From positions 1 through 5,423 of the forward strand of contig JACMRO010000097.1 in assembly GCA_014376425.1 (NCBI GenBank): a DNA stretch of 5,423 nt. Direction: 5' to 3'. The translations under genes and the position numbers were made by a program. Of this stretch, positions 1-5,423 are shown piece by piece. Under the pieces are notes generated by a model. The model was not told the DNA's origin. It worked only from the letters and a program-made list of their open reading frames with translations, and searched no databases. Position 1 is the first letter of the stretch. Every line of letters begins with the position of its first letter. The DNA comes from Rubritepida sp. (lineage in GTDB: Bacteria; Pseudomonadota; Alphaproteobacteria; Acetobacterales; Acetobacteraceae).

Positions 1-108
1 CGCGACAATCCCAAGTGGGATTGCGCGGGGGGTGCGTGGCGCGACAATCCCAAGTGGGATTGCGCGGGGGGTGCGTGGCGCGACAATCCCAAGTGGGATT
101 GCGCGGGG
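1..108. repeat. Tandem array of a 39-bp hairpin-bearing unit (about 2.8 copies)
   Basis: Copies begin at 1, 40 and 79. The first two are identical over 39 bp. The third matches for 30 bp, to the G run ending at 108, and is then replaced by TATAAG. Each copy holds an inverted repeat: CAATCCCA and TGGGATTG (6-13 and 16-23 in copy 1) around AG, extended by CGCG on both sides with one bulged A on the left arm (base 5). The 12 bp between hairpins (28-39, 67-78) is G-rich and identical in both places. The array lies directly upstream of the secA promoter. No T-tract follows any hairpin on either strand, so a standard intrinsic terminator is not shown. It could be a REP-like element, an upstream gene's 3' structure, or a multi-copy protein-binding site. 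The left boundary is unknown because the window starts inside or at the edge of the array. Confidence 0.93.
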
Positions 109-114
109 TATAAG

Positions 115-143
115 TTGACCCTGGCTGACACGCGCCCTATCTC
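115..143 (+). promoter_or_regulatory. Candidate sigma-70-type promoter for secA
   Basis: A TTGACC hexamer (115-120) is separated by 17 bp from TATCTC (138-143). The -35 matches consensus at five of six positions. The -10 keeps only the leading TAT, which alphaproteobacterial vegetative promoters often tolerate. Transcription would start near 150, giving a leader of roughly 75 nt before the secA ATG. The element begins six bases after the last hairpin repeat, so anything binding the repeats could affect it. The assignment rests on motif and spacing only. Confidence 0.5.
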
Positions 144-207
144 CGCGCTGCCCCCCGGAGAGGCCGCCGCCCGCGCCTGGGTGGCCAGGCATCCGCTTGT
201 CGGGGCC

Positions 208-223
208 GGAGAATTGTCGATCC

Positions 224-226
<3 letters not shown>
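208..226 (+). promoter_or_regulatory. Ribosome binding site and ATG deciding the secA start
   Basis: GGAG at 208-211 lies 12 nt upstream of ATG 224, which is somewhat long but usable. The frame is also open from a TTG at 197, which would add nine residues (MSGPENCRS). That extension is unlike SecA N-termini, whereas MFARLARALFGSSNDR from 224 is the usual start of the family. From 224 the Walker A lysine and DEAD-box aspartate also fall on the same residue numbers as in E. coli SecA (108 and 209). Confidence 0.65.
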
Positions 227-2926
<2,700 letters not shown>

Positions 2927-2960
2927 AGGCGCGGTACGGGGGGCCGGGCGCCTGAGCGAA

Positions 2961-5423
2961 TTGCCCAACTGGCTTGAGGCGGCGCGGGCGGCTGCCACGG
3001 ATCTGGACTGGCCCGAGGCCGCGCGCCTACTGCTCAGCCATGCCGATGCCTGGCCGGATGAGCCCACGGTGCTGGTCGACATCGCCCGCTGGCTTCGCCT
3101 TTCCGGTCATGGCGGTCGGGCCGGCCAGGTACTGGACCGCGCCGCCCGCCATGGCGACAGCTACGGCGTGCAACGCGAGGCCGACGCGCTGGAATGGCCG
3201 CTGATCCGCCCGGACACGGCGCCCGACCCGGCCACGCTGCTGCTCGACATCAGCGACCTGCTGCAATTCCTGCATGACCACGGCAGCGTCTCAGGCATCC
3301 AGCGGGTGCAATTGGGCATCCTGGCATCGGTGCTGGAGGGCGAGGCCGGGCCGCTTGGCGCCGGCTGCCTGGCGGTTTTCCCCTCAATGTCGGATGGCGC
3401 GATCTGGGCGCCGCCGGAGGCCACGTTGCGCGACCTCGTGGCGCATTGCACGGGCCATGGCCTGAATCCGGCCACGGCGCGGCGGCTGGTGGCCCAGGCG
3501 CGGACGCGGGCGCGGCGGGTGGTACCCGCTGCCGGCGCGGCCTTCCTGATCCTGGGCGCCTTCTGGTCCTACGTCGGCGCGCCACGTTTCCTGCTCAGCC
3601 TGCGGGCGCAAGGCGTGCGGCTGGGGGTGCTGATCTACGACCTGTTCCCGGTGACCCACCCGGAATGCACCACCGTCGACACCCGGCAGTACTTCCTGCA
3701 GGCGCTGGGCGAGGGATTGCCCTTCTGGGAATTCGCGCTCGCCATTTCGGAATACTCTGCCGCCGCCTTCCGCCGCGTCGTGGCTGACCGCGGCGCTGGG
3801 CCGATCGAGACCGTCGCCATCCCGCTTGCCCACAGCTTCGATCTGGGCCGGGCGGCGGCGCCTGGCTGGCTCGACACCTGGCCCCCGGCATTGGGCGACT
3901 TGCGCGGCCGTGACTTCGTGCTTTCGGTCTCGACCATCGAGGTGCGCAAGAACCACCTGCTGCTGTTCCATTCCTGGCAGCGGATGATCGAGGCCGGCGA
4001 CAACCCGCCCACCCTGGTGCTGGTCGGCCGCCCGGGCTGGGGCGGGGCCGGTCTGCTGGCGCAGCTGGAGGCTACGCGCTGGCTGGATGGCCGCGTCATG
4101 ATGGTGCACGGCCTGTCGGATGCCGAGCTGGAGGCGCTGTATCGCGCCTGCCTGTTCACCGTGATGCCCAGCTTTGCCGAGGGCTGGGGCCTGGCCGTGG
4201 GCGAAAGCCTGTCCTTCGGCAAGCCCTGCATCGCCGCCGGCACCGGCGCCCTGCCCGAGGTGGGCGGCGACCTGATCGCTTATGCCGACCCGGGCAGCGT
4301 GCCCGAATGGGTGGCGCGGATGCGAAGCTGGATGCAGGACCGCGCCGCCCTGGCGGAGGCCGCCGTCCGCATCGCCAGCGAGTTTGTGCCGCGGCGCTGG
4401 CCCGCGGTGGCGCGGCACCTGCTGGCCGAGGCCGACCGCATGCGCCAGGCGCCCGCGGCGCCGCCGCCGCGGGTCGTGCCGATGCGGCTGGCGGCGGGTG
4501 AGACGGTGGCAATCGGCGTCACCGACCTGTCGCGCTCGGGCGGGTCGCAGGCGGCGCTGGGTCAGGCCATGGCTTTCGAAACCGGCTGGCATCCGCTTGA
4601 GGCCGGGCTGTGTTGGATGCGGGGCCGGCAGGCCCGATTCGCGGCGCAGACGACGCTGCCGCCGGGCGAAGCGGTGGAGATCATTTTCGACCTGGTCACC
4701 CCGCCATGGGAGGGGGGCAATGGCCTGACCCTGGACCTGGAAGGCGGCGAACCCCGCCGCCATCCAGTGCAATTCGGCCAGGCGCTGCGCGTAGCGGCCG
4801 AGGGCGTGGTACCGCCAGACGGGGTGCTGCGGGTGGGCTTCGCCCTGGACCATACCCAGGCGCCGCATGAGCGTGACCAGCGCGGGTTGAGCATCGGCGT
4901 GGGCGCGGTCAGCCTGCGCCAGCAGGCATCCGCGCCGGCCAGCCAGCCAGGAGCGCAGGCATGGGCGCAGGCATGGGTGCAGCCAGGGGCTCAAGCCGGG
5001 GCGCAGCCATGGGCGCTGGCACCGGCGGGCGCCGCCGTGGGTGGGTTCTGGGTCGATCTTTCCAGCCTTTGCGCCGCGCCCACCGATGTCTGGAGCGCGC
5101 GGCGCTGGCGACTGGGGCTGGCGCAGGCGCTCGCGCGCGTGCCGGGCCTGCGCTGGGCGGCAAGCCGGGGGCACGCTTTGGTCGAGGTGCCGCGGGACCT
5201 GGCGCTGGCGTTGCTGGGCGCGCCACCCGCAGCCCGCGCCGCAATGCTCGAAGCGGCGCGCGGCGGACTGGCACCGCTGCCGCTGCGGCCGGGCGACCGG
5301 CTGCTGACGCTGGGGCTCGCGGCCGACAATACCCCGGCGCGGTTGGCCCGGCGCGCGGGTGCGCTGGTGACGCTGGTCATCGCCGCCACCGCCACGCTGC
5401 TGCGCCCGCACCGGGCCACGGGC
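2961..5423 (+). CDS. Multidomain GT4-type glycosyltransferase with apparent second GT module (3' end outside window)
   Basis: One frame stays open for 821 codons from TTG 2961 to the window edge, so the protein is partial. TTG 2961 is the only ATG, GTG or TTG in this frame between 2766 and 3069, and no strong Shine-Dalgarno precedes it, so the start is uncertain. Residues 1-80 are helical and TPR-like. Residues 93-117 read LLLDISDLL...GSVSGIQRVQ, and YDLFPVTHPE (226-235) completes a GT-B N-terminal half of the GT4 type. The C-terminal half has STIEVRKNH (324-332), VGRPGW (355-360) and PSFAEGWGLAVGESL (from 403), with the EX7E pair Glu407/Glu415 that in GT4 enzymes binds the nucleotide sugar. 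After a Pro/Ala linker (497-503) comes a beta-rich domain (about 514-657) with GWHPLE at 542-547, then a four-residue repeat linker (661-688), then FWVDLSS (696-702) opening a second, degenerate GT-like N-terminal half. No signal peptide or membrane segment is apparent. The likely role is transfer of a sugar from a nucleotide donor during surface polysaccharide (LPS, capsule or EPS) assembly; donor and acceptor cannot be read from the sequence. It may be co-transcribed with secA. Confidence 0.88.
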   Translation, partial: MPNWLEAARAAATDLDWPEAARLLLSHADAWPDEPTVLVDIARWLRLSGHGGRAGQVLDRAARHGDSYGVQREADALEWPLIRPDTAPDPATLLLDISDLLQFLHDHGSVSGIQRVQLGILASVLEGEAGPLGAGCLAVFPSMSDGAIWAPPEATLRDLVAHCTGHGLNPATARRLVAQARTRARRVVPAAGAAFLILGAFWSYVGAPRFLLSLRAQGVRLGVLIYDLFPVTHPECTTVDTRQYFLQALGEGLPFWEFALAISEYSAAAFRRVVADRGAGPIETVAIPLAHSFDLGRAAAPGWLDTWPPALGDLRGRDFVLSVSTIEVRKNHLLLFHSWQRMIEAGDNPPTLVLVGRPGWGGAGLLAQLEATRWLDGRVMMVHGLSDAELEALYRACLFTVMPSFAEGWGLAVGESLSFGKPCIAAGTGALPEVGGDLIAYADPGSVPEWVARMRSWMQDRAALAEAAVRIASEFVPRRWPAVARHLLAEADRMRQAPAAPPPRVVPMRLAAGETVAIGVTDLSRSGGSQAALGQAMAFETGWHPLEAGLCWMRGRQARFAAQTTLPPGEAVEIIFDLVTPPWEGGNGLTLDLEGGEPRRHPVQFGQALRVAAEGVVPPDGVLRVGFALDHTQAPHERDQRGLSIGVGAVSLRQQASAPASQPGAQAWAQAWVQPGAQAGAQPWALAPAGAAVGGFWVDLSSLCAAPTDVWSARRWRLGLAQALARVPGLRWAASRGHALVEVPRDLALALLGAPPAARAAMLEAARGGLAPLPLRPGDRLLTLGLAADNTPARLARRAGALVTLVIAATATLLRPHRATG
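4941..5024 (+). repeat. Seven degenerate 12-bp tandem repeats coding an interdomain linker
   Basis: Seven consecutive 12-bp units encode SQPG, AQAW, AQAW, VQPG, AQAG, AQPW and ALAP (residues 661-688 of the glycosyltransferase). Units 2 and 3 (4953-4964 and 4965-4976) are identical at the DNA level, GCGCAGGCATGG. The others differ at a few positions, for example GTGCAGCCAGGG and GCGCAGCCATGG. Because the unit is four codons, gain or loss of copies keeps the frame. The segment sits between the beta-rich domain and the second GT-like module, where a flexible Gln/Ala/Pro/Trp spacer would fit. It is a repeat within the coding sequence, not a separate element. Confidence 0.85.

Noticed and set aside
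1..108. CRISPR array
   Set aside because: The 12-bp intervals between hairpins are identical and far too short for spacers. This is a simple tandem repeat.
2928..2952. Possible terminator between secA and the glycosyltransferase gene (GGCGC / GCGCC)
   Set aside because: The arms are only 5 bp with a 15-nt loop, there is no T-tract, and such pairs occur by chance in DNA this G+C-rich.
4282..4728. Other short plus-strand frames inside the glycosyltransferase region (for example 4282-4728 and 3446-3787)
   Set aside because: They lie in alternative frames of a continuous coding sequence and translate to Arg/Gly/Ala/Pro-rich strings with no domain signal.
3384..5411. A 675-codon open frame on the minus strand, opposite the glycosyltransferase
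   Set aside because: The composition is Arg/Gln/His/Pro-rich with no motif. The plus-strand frame carries coherent GT4 motifs over the same stretch, so this is a shadow.

Overview
The window is very G+C-rich and uses G/C at most third codon positions. This produces long spurious open frames antisense to the real genes. The SecA protein has the alphaproteobacterial style: it starts MFARLARALFG, has YRLEEMVQRPFNFAIVDEVDSI around the DEAD box, and ends in a zinc-binding tail. My best guess is a high-GC alphaproteobacterium of the Rhodospirillales/Acetobacteraceae kind. That placement is inferred from protein style, not from a search.

Layout: (1) Positions 1-108 hold nearly three copies of a 39-bp unit, each carrying a bulged hairpin. 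The array may continue past the left edge. (2) Positions 109-223 are the secA leader, with a plausible sigma-70-type promoter (115-143) and a Shine-Dalgarno-like GGAG (208-211). (3) Positions 224-2926 encode a complete housekeeping preprotein translocase ATPase SecA of 900 aa, with all expected motifs. (4) After a 34-nt gap with no convincing terminator, a large gene runs on the same strand from a probable TTG at 2961 off the right edge. Its 821 visible codons have no stop and encode a multidomain glycosyltransferase.

The second gene is the notable part of the window. In order it appears to hold a helical, TPR-like N-terminus, a complete GT4-type GT-B glycosyltransferase, a beta-rich accessory domain, a linker made of seven 12-bp repeats (4-residue units), and the start of what looks like a second, degenerate glycosyltransferase N-terminal half. 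If the second module continues beyond the window, this is a tandem-GT enzyme, probably for a surface polysaccharide.

The two genes are close enough to be co-transcribed, but nothing in the sequence shows a functional link between them. SecA powers protein export. The glycosyltransferase looks cytosolic and would act on nucleotide-sugar and lipid- or polymer-linked acceptors.
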